Part shown: piece after piece, positions 45,781 to 58,400 of the stretch
Layout: every line of letters starts with the position of its first letter
Numbering within the stretch: position 1 is the stretch's first letter
NCBI GenBank assembly: GCA_037951105.1
Contig: JBAMJV010003118.1
Coordinates: 1-64,000 of the forward strand
Reading direction: 5' to 3'
Origin: Echinarachnius parma
Lineage: Eukaryota > Echinodermata > Echinoidea > Clypeasteroida > Echinarachniidae
Length of the DNA stretch: 64,000 nucleotides
The notes under the pieces: model-generated
Database searches by the model: none
What the model saw: only the letters and a program-made list of their open reading frames with translations
Told to the model about the DNA's origin: nothing
Program-made: the position numbers and the translations under genes

Positions 45781-46528
45781 GAATTGAGCGGGAGCGTCGA
45801 TTATATTTTGCGAATCTCTATTCATTAGAATCGCAATCCGTGACTGATTCCATTCTATCACTTCATTGTAAGTGTCAGGTGCATGTGGTGTAACCATAAT
45901 AGCCAAATAGCGAAGTTTGGCGAAGCGATATGCACCAGACACACGTTATATTATCAACCAGCATATTATTCATACGCATGTAGCAGAACGATTTCTTTAT
46001 GTCAGGGCCCTTACAAATTTCCCATATTTCTAATGGCATCACAAATGAGCGATTACTCTAGGTTTACCGGTACAAATCTGTTTTCTTTCAATCATGTTAA
46101 TGTGAACCATATTCTTAGATCATATAACAACATTGTCATGCATCTTATTTTGGTACCAACAGTTCATTCTCACGAAAAATGTTAATGTTCAATTACTACA
46201 TTTACACACTGTAAGTTATAATATAAATTCAAGATTTAGATATACAAAGTAAAAGCCAATTTTAAATTGCAAGAACATAACGTGATTGAACAATCGAAAT
46301 ATAGTTTAAAGATTCTTCCTAATATAGTATTATGAAAGAGTAACGTTTCCGATTTCCTTTGGAAAATGAATGTAGTTATTGACGTCGCTAAATTTGCATC
46401 ATTGTGATACATCCTTCACGTACGTTGTGTTAGACCATTTAATGATGCATGCTTCTTGCACAATATAGGGCATACTGTTTACAGCTTGAAGATGATGAAT
46501 ACGTATGGTTGTCGTTCATGAATAATGT

Positions 46529-47100
46529 TTAAAGGGATAGTTGAGTTTTGATAGAGAGCTACACAAAATAATTTTTGGGTGAGATAATGAAAAACTGAGT
46601 GTCAAATTTGAAAGAGCATACAATTTAAATGGCAGAATAAACTCTATTTGATCGAAATCGGTTCAGAAACAGCTGGAAAATCCATAAACATAACCATTTG
46701 TAATAAATGTGGGGCCCCACAAGTATTCGATCATTTTGAACCAGCCGTTAAAATCCGTTTTAAAATGCTTCCTCTTTTCAAACAAAATCAAAAGAGGTTT
46801 TTAGATTATAGTTGTTGATTATCTCTCTATCTAATCACTATTTCAAGAAAACATCACATGCACAATATTTTATTTAAAATGGTTTAAACAAATGCGTTTT
46901 TAGAAAGCGCCCTCTTTAGTTTAAACAGCTCTTTTTTTATGATAACAGGCTTTTTACTTAGTCGTTTGTAATTTTTGTATTCCTTTTGAGCCTGGTGGAG
47001 TTATAATTATTAGTTTGTAATGTAATAGTGCAGGTTTTGGTTACTAAAATTTAGTTTGACTAAAACTGTACTCTCTCTACAAGAACTCAACTATCCCTTT
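46529..47100. mobile_element. R1-family MITE, full length, in a duplicated segment
   Basis: About 570 bp from TTAA-AGGGATAGTTGAG to CTCAACTATCCCT-TTTA. The flanks match the paralogous segment at 45480-45780, where the site is empty, so the insertion used a TTAA and came after the local duplication. The right TTAA has one change. Confidence 0.85.
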
Positions 47101-47370
47101 TATGTTCAGTTTGTATCAAAGGAAAAGTGAGAGAATATTACCATGATTACTTCGTTGCAAATGAAATACAGGCTTATTTTATCAAAAATCATAGCAATGA
47201 TCTTACGAGACAAAGTCATTTTCATGGAGGAAGCAGCAACTTATTTGGAGCAATGCCAGCATATTCCCGCCAAACAAATCCATACAGATATTTACATAAT
47301 AGAGTTATCACAGTTCAACTATTGTTATAGGGGAACATCATAAAAAGGAACTCAAAAACCATAACCTAAA
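47101..47370. repeat. Local duplication, right copy
   Basis: Paralogue of 45521-45780; no coding function recognised. Confidence 0.7.
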
Positions 47371-48240
47371 TATAATGTGCGGGGGCGAAGGTTGCCTTAT
47401 TTTCCGCACCTCCATTCATAGTAATCATTCTCCTTTACTGATTCCATCCATTATCCAATGAGCAAACTTAGTCACAATCATGTGACATCATTGGCGGTTA
47501 AAATCGAAATATTCTCATGCCGTATTGGCACCGGTAGACACGACAGTTACAGTGAAGACCTCTAAACCATGTAGACGGTGCAATATGGACACTTTAGGAA
47601 TACTGAGACCTGACCAGATGGCGACCGACATTCCAAAGGAAGAAAGACCTTCATAAACAAGGTAAGAACATAAGTAGTGAAAGATGAGCTTACTTAATTA
47701 TGCTGACAATTCAAAAGGTAAAACAAATCTGTGTGACAGATGAACATGTAAAATGTGTATATTCAATTAAATTTTCAATTGCATTTATTCATTTTCATTT
47801 CAAATAAAAACAATGCATACACACAAACTAGCATTTACAGTATAAAACAAAACGAATATAGGAAAATTCAAAGAAGGTTAAGTTCATAACCACCACTTTC
47901 TAATAAAGCATATGTCATTAAAAGAGAACAACATATTAGCTCAATTGCTGGACAGTTGAGATTGGTTTTTACTATTCTTTAGTATAAACTGTATACAATC
48001 GAATGACGGTCTACTTCCTAGAAAATATATTGTAATAGTTATTCAACTATATGTGTTTTTAAAAATAAATGACAATTTATTTTTGTTGTCAAATACATTG
48101 AAACGATCTTACGGAACGAATATGTTACTTCTGTTTTCTTCCTCAGTCTTCCTAGGTTAGTTATTCTAAATCTGTGGTCCGGTAAACAAATTAGTGCAAC
48201 ATTGAGTTTTCATGTACTCTTGGTTCATATTAAGTAATAG
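47371..48240. other. Intergenic, no feature seen
   Basis: AT-rich, no recognisable element. Confidence 0.45.
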
Positions 48241-48244
48241 AAAA

Positions 48245-48315
48245 AGTGGTAATAGTAGTAGTATTAGTAGTATTAGTAGAATTTATAGTAGTAGTAGTAT
48301 AATTTATAGTAGTAT

Positions 48316-48365
<50 letters not shown>

Positions 48366-48422
48366 TATAGCAGTAGTAGTAGTAGTAGTAGTAGTAGCAG
48401 TAGTAGTAGCAGTGGCAGTAGC

Positions 48423-48477
<55 letters not shown>

Positions 48478-48485
48478 ATAGTAGT
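48245..48485. repeat. (AGT)n microsatellite
   Basis: Long AGT/GTA array with AGC and TTA variants. Poly-Tyr, poly-Thr and poly-Val frames are artefacts. Confidence 0.9.
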
Positions 48486-48499
48486 GGAAGTAGTTGTCG

Positions 48500-48750
48500 T
48501 CAGGGGCGTAGACAGCGGGGGGGGGGGGGGGGGGGTGAGGTGTATGCATCCCCACCTCACAAGGTGGGGGATGACATGTACAATCATGTGTTGGGTGCGT
48601 ACGCATAATCCCCCCCCCCTCCCCCCCCCCCCCCCCCCCCCCCCCACTGAGAGGACTTTCAGCCAATTATCTTGTTCTCTAAAAATGTTGCCAGGTGGTT
48701 TCGACTAGGAAACAAATTGGCAACGGACACCCCCCCCCCCCCCCCAGATA
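48500..48750. repeat. G-run/C-run block with a hAT-like left end
   Basis: CAGGGGCGTAGAC (48503) resembles a hAT MITE end and is followed by a G-run, GTGAGGTG...ACCTCAC...GGTGGGGG, then a long C-run (48610-48645) and another near 48730. No matching right end was found. Confidence 0.5.
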
Positions 48751-48826
48751 ACCCCAGATAACAACAATATACATTGTATCAACCACTCATCACTTTTTGC
48801 ACATGTCAACTAAAGTTACTAGTTAC
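48751..48826. mobile_element. R3-family MITE fragment
   Basis: AACAACAATATACATTG, ATCACTTTTTGCACATGTCAAC and AAAGTTACTAG match the right part of the R3 copy at 26954-27340. Confidence 0.65.
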
Positions 48827-49500
48827 TATAAGAAATATGCACCAGAATGAGCATTGTAATTTATTATTTTTCCCAATCTCCCCGCTAGATTAAGAATTCT
48901 GAGATAATCGATGGGATTATAATTAAGTCCACAGAAATGGTGTGTTTTATACGTATGTCGCTTACGAGTAAATATATTAATTTTTCGTTCTTATCAAATG
49001 TAATGTGTAAAATAAGACATAGGTGAGCTATAATCCATTTTCAAAAGAAAATATTTACAAACATGTTATTTAACGCTATATTATTCATACAAAACTACAC
49101 ACGAAATTATTTTCATTTAATTGTTGTAGAATACGAATGAAGAATACCAAGGCCACTATTACAATGAATTGTCTACCAATTGGCTACCAATATGTATAGG
49201 ATACCACGGGAAAGTAAGTTTTCCTTGTTAGAATTGTTATCAATTAAATACGTTTCATGTGCCCCTCATCTCAATGTCTGTGTACGTTTGTCAATTTCGC
49301 TATTCCTTATTCTGAAGCAGAACTGAAGACTTCTGCCTCGAAACTCTAAACAAAGTTGTCTAATGACTCTATCGGGCTCTGTTTATGCATTCAAAGACCA
49401 AAATAATTATGTCGTCAAAAGTGGAATTGATGATGATGTGCCGTCAAAAGATCTCAATAGCATTATCAAACAAGTATTGCTTCATTAGACGAAATATACA
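48827..49500. other. Intergenic, no feature seen
   Basis: AT-rich unique sequence. Confidence 0.4.
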
Positions 49501-49504
49501 CAAT

Positions 49505-50265
49505 GTAGTACAGTTCTGGTCAAACTAATTTGAGTGAATAAAACTTGTTTAAAAAGTTATTATATTATTACTATAAACTCATTATGTGATTCAAGTATGG
49601 TACAATGTTTTCAAATAATATATTTCTAAAAAATGGCCCCAATACAAACTTTCGCTTTTCATTCAAAAAGAAGCCGTTAAAGGACAATGAAATCCAGACA
49701 AATTGGTGTATGCACTATAAGACACTAAATAGGATGAAAATTTGAGCACAATCGGTTAAGAAAAAAGAAAACAATGGCTCTTTGAATAGAGCCATTTATT
49801 TCTGCGAGTGACTCAAATTGGCAACGCACTCTGGCAAAGTTGTGGACTACTCCCTATACATTTTGTACACAAAATTTCAATTTTGTTCAATTTCCTCAAA
49901 ATTTATGTTTACCCTTCGTTTGAGTTCAAGTTATGTTTTGTAGAATGCATTTGTACATAACATATCATGAGTTGGGGGAATGGAAAAGTATGACTATGAA
50001 GAAAACTGTAAAAATGGGAACATAATTGTGTGTACAAAACAGCCACACACTTATCAGAGTGCGTTGCCAATTTGAGTTCCCCATAGGAATAAATGGACAT
50101 CTTCAAAGAGTCATAGTTTTCTTGTTTCTTGCCCAATTATGCTCTAACTTTCAGAGATTATTCCTCCTAATCTCTTCAAGTCTATGAAAGCAACATTTTG
50201 CTTGGGTTTCATTGTCCTTTAACACTGGAGGTCGCCCTTTATACACCTGCGATTTTCAACAATGT
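49505..50265. mobile_element. R1-family MITE fragment, split by an R2 MITE
   Basis: The left part, GTACAGTTCTGGTCAAACT... to ...CATTCAAAAAGAAGCCGTTAA (about 49505-49680), and the right part, CACTGGAGGTCGCCCTTT (from 50223), are the two sides of one R1 copy, as the intact R1 at 2176 reads AAAAAGAGCCGTTAAACTC...GGGCGC across this point. Confidence 0.65.
49677..50222. mobile_element. R2-family MITE, long-hairpin type, nested in R1
   Basis: A 538-bp element (49681-50218) with TTAA on each side, ends AGGACAATGAAA / TTTCATTGTCCT, and long subterminal inverted repeats (CAAATTGGCAACGCACTCTG at about 49813 and its complement at about 50056), so most of the element can fold into one hairpin. Inserted at the TTAA of an R1 copy. 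No coding capacity. Confidence 0.85.
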
Positions 50266-50389
50266 TTGTATGTCAATGTGATGCTCGGTTTAAATCATTA
50301 AACCAATATAAGCGAGAAATGAAAAATAGTTAATTTTGAACTATACACCGTAATATTTATTTTAACCTTTTTTGAAAAGTCCTGATCAT

Positions 50390-50717
50390 GCATTATGTAA
50401 TATAATATTTTGTATAGGCATGTTTGTTGTTGTGTTGTTCTAGTTTTTTCTTAGGGCTTTTTTCTTAGGGCTTTTTTTTATACATATTTATATTTCATAT
50501 TATGTTTGGGTATCGGCATTTACTAAGTCAATGACTTCCTGCCACGATACCTTCCTTACGCTAGATAAAAATACACACATCTTATTTACTTTTTTGTCTT
50601 ACTTATGTTATATGTTCTAAATGTTATTTTGTTTACTTATCATTTTACTCAATGAGTATGCTTTGTGTGTGTTGTTTTTATCTGCATATGGAAAACAAAT
50701 TGAAACTTGAAACTTGA
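50390..50717 (+). mobile_element. 3' tail of a LINE or SINE
   Basis: T-rich sequence with a repeated TTAGGGCTTTTTTC word, ending CATATGGAAAACAAATTGAAACTTGAAACTTGAAAC, a short tandem tail of the kind seen on CR1/L2-like retrotransposons. Confidence 0.5.
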
Positions 50718-50939
50718 AACCAGATCAGGCAAAGTTTACTAGGTCTTTCAAATGTTACACTAATTTTATTTATCTTATTACCTTACAAACAAATACTTTC
50801 TTTGAGCCAGGGCTTTCCATACCGAATAGTAAATCCCTTTGGGTTTATATAATGCATAAAATAACACCTAAAAAACAACGATATAGAAATTGGTCACTGA
50901 ATTTGTTGTTGTCACTATGTTAAGCACGATTAAAGATAA

Positions 50940-51120
50940 AGGGCAAACTATTTTTATTTGTTTTGATGATTTATTTCATTATTTATTTATGTAAGTATAT
51001 ATTTATTCATTTATTTATAAAGTCTTGTTTAGACAGGATGGATACAGCAGTGATCAAACACCGTTTTTGAGTGGGCCCTACATGCTCAAACACAATACAA
51101 TGAAATACGTACTTGTATAA
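50940..51120 (-). mobile_element. 3' tail of a LINE or SINE, minus strand
   Basis: On the minus strand: GCATGTAGGGCCCACTCAAA, GTGTTTGATCACTGCTG and CATCCTGTCTAAACAAGAC, then TTTATAAATAAATGAATAAA. This matches in kind the 3' end of CR1/L2-group LINEs with an AAATAAATA-type tail. Confidence 0.55.
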
Positions 51121-54100
51121 CATGACTTACAAAATGCATATCAAAGGAAATTTCAATCTTGAAGACAAGTAAAAGACTATAGATAAAAGAAAATCCATTT
51201 TAGTGAAAAACATTTTATGATAGTAATTCAGTCTGGTAAGACATATAATTCACGTAATATTAACTGACACATAATTGAGTTTGGTGTATTGATAACGATT
51301 ATAACTAAGCATTCTCACCAAACAAGGTTATATTTTCTTTAACAATTATATTCTATCTGTTCCATTTTTGAGACAGCCAAAATAGAAAGCATTTATAGTG
51401 AGACGATTGTATACAAAATCGTTAACATAAAAAAAATATAGTATCGCACATTTTCGATAAAATAACCAATAACAAACGTGTGAAATAATCAATAAATCGA
51501 AGGCTTATATGTTTACACTGAGTATAATCTTCTAATGCTAAAGATTAATTATTCAAATCAAATCAAACATAGGTTGTACTCCATGTAATCGTATTGACAT
51601 TGAGAATAAACATTATTTTAGAAAGAAAATTATACTAACGAGTATACAGAATGTTCCTTACTTAAGATACACAAGGAAACAAACTTTGTTCGATAATATT
51701 CAAATAAATGACATGTAAACTCTAAAATTAACAAAGTTAATAATGATAACAATATTATATTCGATTTACATAACGCCCAATATGAATCCAAACGGCTCAT
51801 GGGTATTGAGAAGATCGTTCACATACAATCACCATTTTCACATTAATATGTCTATTAAACATGACAAATGTTATTTTTCAGTTAATGGATGAAAATGTGA
51901 TTTGCTTTATAAACACTAACAAGTAATGATGTGCACCCTTCAGCCCTACATGTAGAAAACAGCATCACTATAACTGATGCTACTATTATTGCTTAACGGT
52001 TTGTTGGGCCCAATATTTATTTCAATATAGATTTTATATTTATGGATATTTTAACTGTTTTTTAATCGATTCTGATAAAAGAAAAGTTTACGTTGTCTTT
52101 CAAACCACGTGATTTGTGAAATATTACACTTAGTTTTGCATTACCTAATGAAAAGTTCGCACCATGAACAAATGCACCTCTCAACACGAACATGTGCCTA
52201 AAATATATTTGCTTATTTCCCTGTATATTAATTCAGCCATGCTCAGTTTCAATCACTCCACTTATATCATATTTAATATTGAATATAACACACCAAATTA
52301 AAATTAAAATGATAAATTGATTTGTAATCGCGTCCCTTGCAAGGGTTGTTCTACTTGCTAATTCATCCGAGACCACTGTCATTTTTACGTTTTCCTATTG
52401 AATAAATTCCAACCGTCAATCGTTCCAAAATATAACAAAATAATAAAATTCATTCATTCAAAATCGTCGGATGACCTTTCACATTTATATCGACTTATGT
52501 ATCCCTTCCACCATATATATTATCAAAACATATACATATTTATCATGCATAAACTATTTGCTTATGTAAACTTATGCCGTTCACTCCATGCGACGAGTGG
52601 TACATTTCAAATAGATTCCAAAAATGTCCCAACTTATTACACCAAAATAATTCGGCGTAATCTGGCGTAACATAGGCATATCACATTTACTCACCAACTT
52701 CTCAAAACTAAGAAATTTAGGCCAATTATCAATAATGGACTTTTCACAATTTTACAGGCCACGCTTATCGAAAAGAAATTGATTTTCCTTCGGATTTTGT
52801 CTTGCCACCGTATATGGCATAAATTGTATTTATCAATTCAATAGTTTTCAAGCGAGTTATAAATCCCTCATTATCTAGGTCCCAGTATGTTATAATATCA
52901 AATTCACCTACTTTTAAAACAGAAAAGACCCGATCATTGCGACTCTCATCAGATTTCTTCAAAGATTCAATACTTTATTTGTCTTTATTCCTTGTTAAAA
53001 AAGAAAAACATTATCCAATAACATTAGTCATTTGCAAATAATAATAATAATAAATGTCAACTCTTAATCTACTGCTTAATCTACTGAGGAATATGGATTA
53101 ACCCAACACTAAAATATTAGCCTGCCCACTTCTACCTCTTCTTCCTCTATAATATCTGCGCGGTATATTTCTTGTAAAAACAAACATAAATTGCTCTCTT
53201 TAATGTTGCACCATTCAAAATATGACTTTATCCCTTTTTATCTGTCTCGTATCTAACTATTTCAAACGTTTTTAAATGTATTTCACGAATCGAATTAATG
53301 AAGTAGCCTATGTGTTTTTCCTCCAAACCAAACTGATAGTTATTTAAAAACGGAAGTTTTATATTCTGTTCCCTGTGCCAAACTGCATTAAATGCAGATC
53401 GGCGCGAGAGCAAGTCAGAAAAATCGACTCTGCATGATGTTCTTGTATAATTTAGATATGACGTCATGCTACCGCCAATATGGAACCAGGGTATCAGACG
53501 CAGTCAGTGGAAAGCATATCAAAACAAACTATGCCCTTCGTATATAAATATTTCCACCCATAGCCTACTATTTACAATTGAGCGTAGTTCACAATTTAAA
53601 TAATGCAACACGTATTAAATCGCGGACATGGCTGTAATAACCTCATCAGTCACCATGCACCATGAGTAAACAAACTGACCGGTCGGCTACCCATCCACCT
53701 CACTGACACGTGCACACGTGCAACCCACATGACTATACTCGCGCACCCTACACTATTTGATTATTTTGTAGTAGTACCGCATTACATAAACATTTCTGAT
53801 ATTGGTAGCAGCTCTCATTGGAATTCGCACATAATAGAAGACGCGGGAAATGTTACCGGGTTCACATGTGTACTGCTGCCGCTTTCGGTGAAATAACGAT
53901 ATCGAAATTTGTATTTTATCCAATTATTCATAAACTACTGATGGACTGCTGTACGTTCACTTACATATTAGTTAGGTCAACAATTAATATTGCCAAAGTG
54001 AAGTTCAATAACTGCAGACGGATTCCATAGTCGTTTGCTTTAATGCAATTCGACGTGAATTGAATTAATACGGAAGCGACCACCGCGGTTTATGTACAGT

Positions 54101-54146
54101 CTACAGTTTATACTTCTTGGACTTAACGCGGGAACATTCTTTCAGT
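51121..54146. other. Upstream region of LRR gene E, no firm feature
   Basis: AT-rich. Two short minus-strand open frames (53228-53467 and 52765-52962) have mixed amino-acid composition that looks more protein-like than their surroundings, but I recognise no family and no clear splice pair. A GC-richer patch at 53650-53760 with CACGTGCACACGTG may be regulatory. Confidence 0.35.
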
Positions 54147-54434
54147 ATGGTTAATATCGCGAATATTCTGTATTTTTCTATTATCTTTATGTTTACAAGA
54201 TGCCAGGTTGCCTTTGCTGCTGGCAACGAGAGATGTGGGGAATTATGTTCCTACAACCCCGTGGTCCACCAGGTTAACTGCAGCAGTAGGGCGTTGGAGG
54301 CAGTTCCTCAGCAATGCAGCAGTGCAGTTCTCCTGAATCTTCGGCACAACAACATTGGAGATGTCGACAACGAAACCTTCGAGTCTTTCTCCAGTCTGGA
54401 ATATCTGTACATGGATTACAACAGTGTAAATCAG
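54147..54434 (+). CDS. LRR receptor gene E, exon 1 (signal peptide, LRRNT, LRR1); rest outside the window
   Basis: From the ATG at 54147 (one upstream in-frame ATG exists at 54117), residues 1-25 are a signal peptide. Cysteines 30, 34, 45 and 57 have exactly the LRRNT spacing of gene 1, and one LRR (LLNLRHNNIGDV) follows. The exon ends inside the next LRR (...LYMDYNSVNQ) at a GTAAGG donor (54435) in phase 0. No LRR second exon is found in the remaining 9.5 kb, so the gene runs off the window or the exon is an orphan. The frame is intact. Confidence 0.75.
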
Positions 54435-57400
54435 GTAAGGAAAGGCAACATGTGTCATATAGTTTTGATCCATGAATGTCTCTTTAGAGTCTTTTGTCAG
54501 CATAATTAAACTGAAGTCTGTTATTGACTGACATATTATATGCGGAGCGAACCTATAGTTAAAAATAAAGCATAGTGATGTTTCAACAACAACCATGATA
54601 ATACATGTGTAACTCGAGGCGCTTGTGAAACGCGGTATTATACCAAACGCGGTATTATACCAAACCTCCCTTTCATGTTAGAAAAGAAAGAAAAATGGAC
54701 CCCATTCATAAGCCCATGTGAGGCACTTGCAATTGCTGAAACTATATTACATGTATTTATTATTGTGTCAATCAATATAGAGTGCTTCAAAATACTACTC
54801 GATCTACAATGATGGATGTAACATCAGTTACCCAAATCATGGAATGTTTTCACATGAGTCTAAGTACCCCACCCCCTTTTAATTTTTGTTTGTTTCTTCT
54901 TCTTCTTTCTTTTTTGTTGGGGGGGGGGGGGGGGGGGAGTTGTATTGATGTTTAGTTAGTGAAAGTCCCTAAATCTGTTTTTTGTTAAAAGTTTTTAAAA
55001 ATAATCAGTCAACTAAAGAGAAGAGAAGGGCAAGGGGGCTTTGCCTCTTATTTCGCCGTCAAATCATTGTTTTAGATGGTGTTGGACCATTGTGCTTAGT
55101 GTCAGTTAAACAAACATGTCAGTGAGGTGGTATCAGTATCGTTGGGGTGTTTAAACAGTAAGACAAATGAAAGTGTTCAGTTATTTGATTTTACAATGTA
55201 CCTGAGCTATAATAGCTCACGTATACTATAGGTGTAAAGTCATTCATCCAATAGGTTAAATACATGTGTAACGTCAGTTACTGTCATTGTTCACAGAAAA
55301 TCCAGTAATGTTTCCATAGATTATTGTAGGTGATTCTGATCAAACCCTGGTATGGTTTCATAGCAAACAAATCAGTTTACCAAGTCAGGGACATGATATA
55401 TTACATATTTATTTTAAATCATCAATAAATTGTAAGTATGATTAACCTATGGCCAAGGTGATCGTAAGTCAATTTATCACATTATAGTTGCAATAAGTAA
55501 TCATTTTGCACATTAACCCCAGTCTGTCATTTAATCATTCTAACAAGTCAGGAAGATATAGCTATGATTCTTCAGCATAATTTGTTTCATATCCTCTTTG
55601 CCTTACGTAAATTATCAAGACGTTTTTGCTGGCTGATCGACAAGGAATCGGTTTGGGTGAAACATTTATACCCCCCGTACTTCAATATGTTTGCTTATAA
55701 CTCATATCGATACATTAATTATAGCCCCATCTATTTGTACGAACATGACCAAAATACAAGTTCGTCAGTTATCTTGGAATGGCCCATATTACAACCTGGC
55801 AACCTGCAGACCTGATCAAATGCATAATCGTTATGTTTTATGTTCTACCACTATAGTTCTTACATACTGAGTGTTATCTCTCCGATGATATATATCGTAT
55901 GTCCACGTCACCACCATGCCAAAAAATACTTAAAAGAACCAAATTTATATCGAAGAGAATTGATAATATTGATTGGACTGTAATACTGAACTTGAGCATT
56001 TGGCAAAATGCGTGAATCACATGATGTAAAGCATAACAATATCATATCTACTAGACATTATCGTTTGTTTTCCTTTGTTTACTAAGCTTTCGCACAGTTC
56101 CACTGTGTAAACATTCTAATAGAAATCACCCGTAATTTTTATTTGCATGCCATGTTTGCCGAGGTGATTTTTTTCATTCAGAGTTTGGCGCTTTACAATG
56201 AAATTTACACACAAAAAAACTGATCTAAATCACCTCCATATATTTGTGTGTTGTAGAAATTAAACAACTTGTTTTTCAATTCGATTAAAAAAAGCATTCT
56301 CTGACTTAAATTCACCTCCATAGCCTTGAGTGTTGTAGGAATAGTTAAGTTTTGTTTTGTCAAAAATAGTTCAAGATAATCAAATTGTGACAAATCTGCC
56401 CCCAAAATTAAGATTGCCTTACACTACTTAATGACATTCAAACGTCGAATCGTTATAGTTATTGAACGTCCAACAAGTAAATATGTGGTATGCAAAAATT
56501 AAGCTGATAAATATTCTTAACCATAGATGTAGGTTACATTTGAATTCGATTATGGTAGTTGTTCAGATTAATGTATGGAACAAATGGTAAGTGGCCCGGG
56601 CTGTTTGAATTTAACTTTTAAAATCCTGATATGGAGCATAATAAATATATTAATAAGTAAAGAGATATATTATAATTATTACATTTGCGTGATCAGTTTA
56701 GACTTATCTATCTTTGTAATTTTTGTAAAATGATAAACATCCATTTTTGTTCTCGACCTGAAAAATACATGTTTGTCTTAAAAACTTGATTGATATCTTT
56801 CAAACATAAATAATATCCTTGACGAAAAACAGACATTTTAAATAGATTTGTCTGCCATACTTGGGCCAATAATTATACAAATTGAACTTGTTGTGAGCTA
56901 GAGTACCCAAGCATGTATAAAAAGATGTATATAAAATCACACAACCTTGAAAGGAAACATAATAATAAATATGAAGAAATGCAAAAAGTACCCTTAAATT
57001 AGCGATTAGTTACCATAAAGTTTAAATCATCGTTGTCGTTTCGAATGCACTGTATATGCTCTACAGGAAATTACATGTTTTAAATGCAAACGCATTAAAT
57101 AACTTGTTTTAAATATCAAACAGATGGGTAGAGACTGTACAGACTGTGTTCAATTGCATTATTTTTGTGTTGTTTTATTGTAATGTGTTGGGTTTTTTGT
57201 CATCGTAAAGACCAATATAACATCAAATCCATGGCTGATGGTACATGTGTTCTGCCCATGAGTTTGGAAGGTTTGGATAATACATACACCTAACAAATAA
57301 CTAATAATATTGTTATAAAACATCCAAGGAGTTGGTGAACATCGTATTCCTTCCCAGCCACTATTACTCATTAACTAATGTATGTATGTAGTACTGGATT

Positions 57401-57714
57401 CGAAACACTAAACAAGACAATACAAACATTCTGTTTACATGATACTTCCAATATTTGAAGAAAGATATCTTGCTGTAATAAACTTGCAGTTCGTCAATAG
57501 GCCATGAAACGTTTAAAAAAATGAATGAACTGACTCTTGACATTCACAGATAAGATCAATATTTGATTAGTCTGTGTATCATATCGTGCACCCCACCTGG
57601 AGGTGTTACACACAGATTTTTAGTTGAACTTAAATTTAGGTCATACTTCAAGTTATGGAAAGCGTTGTAGCCTTAGAATAGTTTAGACTTTAGATTAATT
57701 TTACATCAACAATA
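54435..57714 (+). other. Presumed intron of LRR gene E, left part
   Basis: AT-rich. A G-run lies near 54919-54938. At 56550-57115 there is patchy similarity to the repeat at 22060-22740. No exon seen. Confidence 0.4.
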
Positions 57715-58020
57715 TTAAAGGGATATTACAGTTTGGGTAAAAAAGAACGTTAGTGTCTTGTACTTAAAATATTAATTTAATAGAGAGATCACCAACAACT
57801 ATCTAAAAACCTCTTCGGGTAATTTTTGAAAAAGTGTAGGCATTATGTCAATATTTGTCATATTGATATAAAAACGCGGGTCCCACATTTATTCCAATCG
57901 GATTATGTTATTGATTGTTTAACTGTTTCTCAATCGATCTTGATCAAATAAAGTTTGTTTTATCTTTAAAATCACGTACTGTTTCAAGTATTTCACTTAG
58001 TTTGCTATTACTTCACATTC
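57715..58020. mobile_element. R1-family MITE, one end only
   Basis: TTAA-AGGGATATTACAG followed by the GAGAGATCACCAACAACTA and CGATCTTGATCAAATAAAGTTTG blocks of R1. The other end is lost. Confidence 0.65.
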
Positions 58021-58194
58021 TAATTCTATTCGGGGAAGTGTTTTCCTTCGCTTTAATTGAAACCATGGAAGTAGGTAAACGTATAGTTCAATGAAAATTA
58101 TTCACCTCAAAGTGTTCGCTTATTTTCAATAATTATATTTTATCAGATCAATTCCATAATAAACAATTGAATGAGTGTTAAGGCGCCGTCAAAC

Positions 58195-58290
58195 CAAACC
58201 CGACACGACACACGACACGACATTACGACACGACACACGACACGACATACGACACGACACACGACACGACTCACGACACGACACACCACA
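58195..58290. repeat. ACGACACGAC minisatellite
   Basis: Tandem CGACACGACA units with a CpG in each, about 95 bp. Strong strand asymmetry (A/C versus T/G). Confidence 0.85.
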
Positions 58291-58400
58291 GGGCAGTACG
58301 TGACACACGACAATCTCAATAATGTCGTATTGGTCGTGTTTACTTCGTGCAGTGACAATAGTCCTTTGAAAAGAAGCATTTAGCCCTTTATAAATCAAAT

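Noticed and set aside
48304-48708. Poly-Tyr, poly-Thr and poly-Val open frames
   Set aside because: Products of the AGT microsatellite and G/C runs.
52765-53467. Two minus-strand open frames with protein-like composition
   Set aside because: No family recognised and no consistent splice pair found; kept only as a note in the spacer entry.
86-54434. VLR-like somatic assembly of LRR cassettes
   Set aside because: The cassettes are ordinary exons with donors and phases; there are no free-standing LRR modules without splice sites and no shared short assembly homologies were seen.
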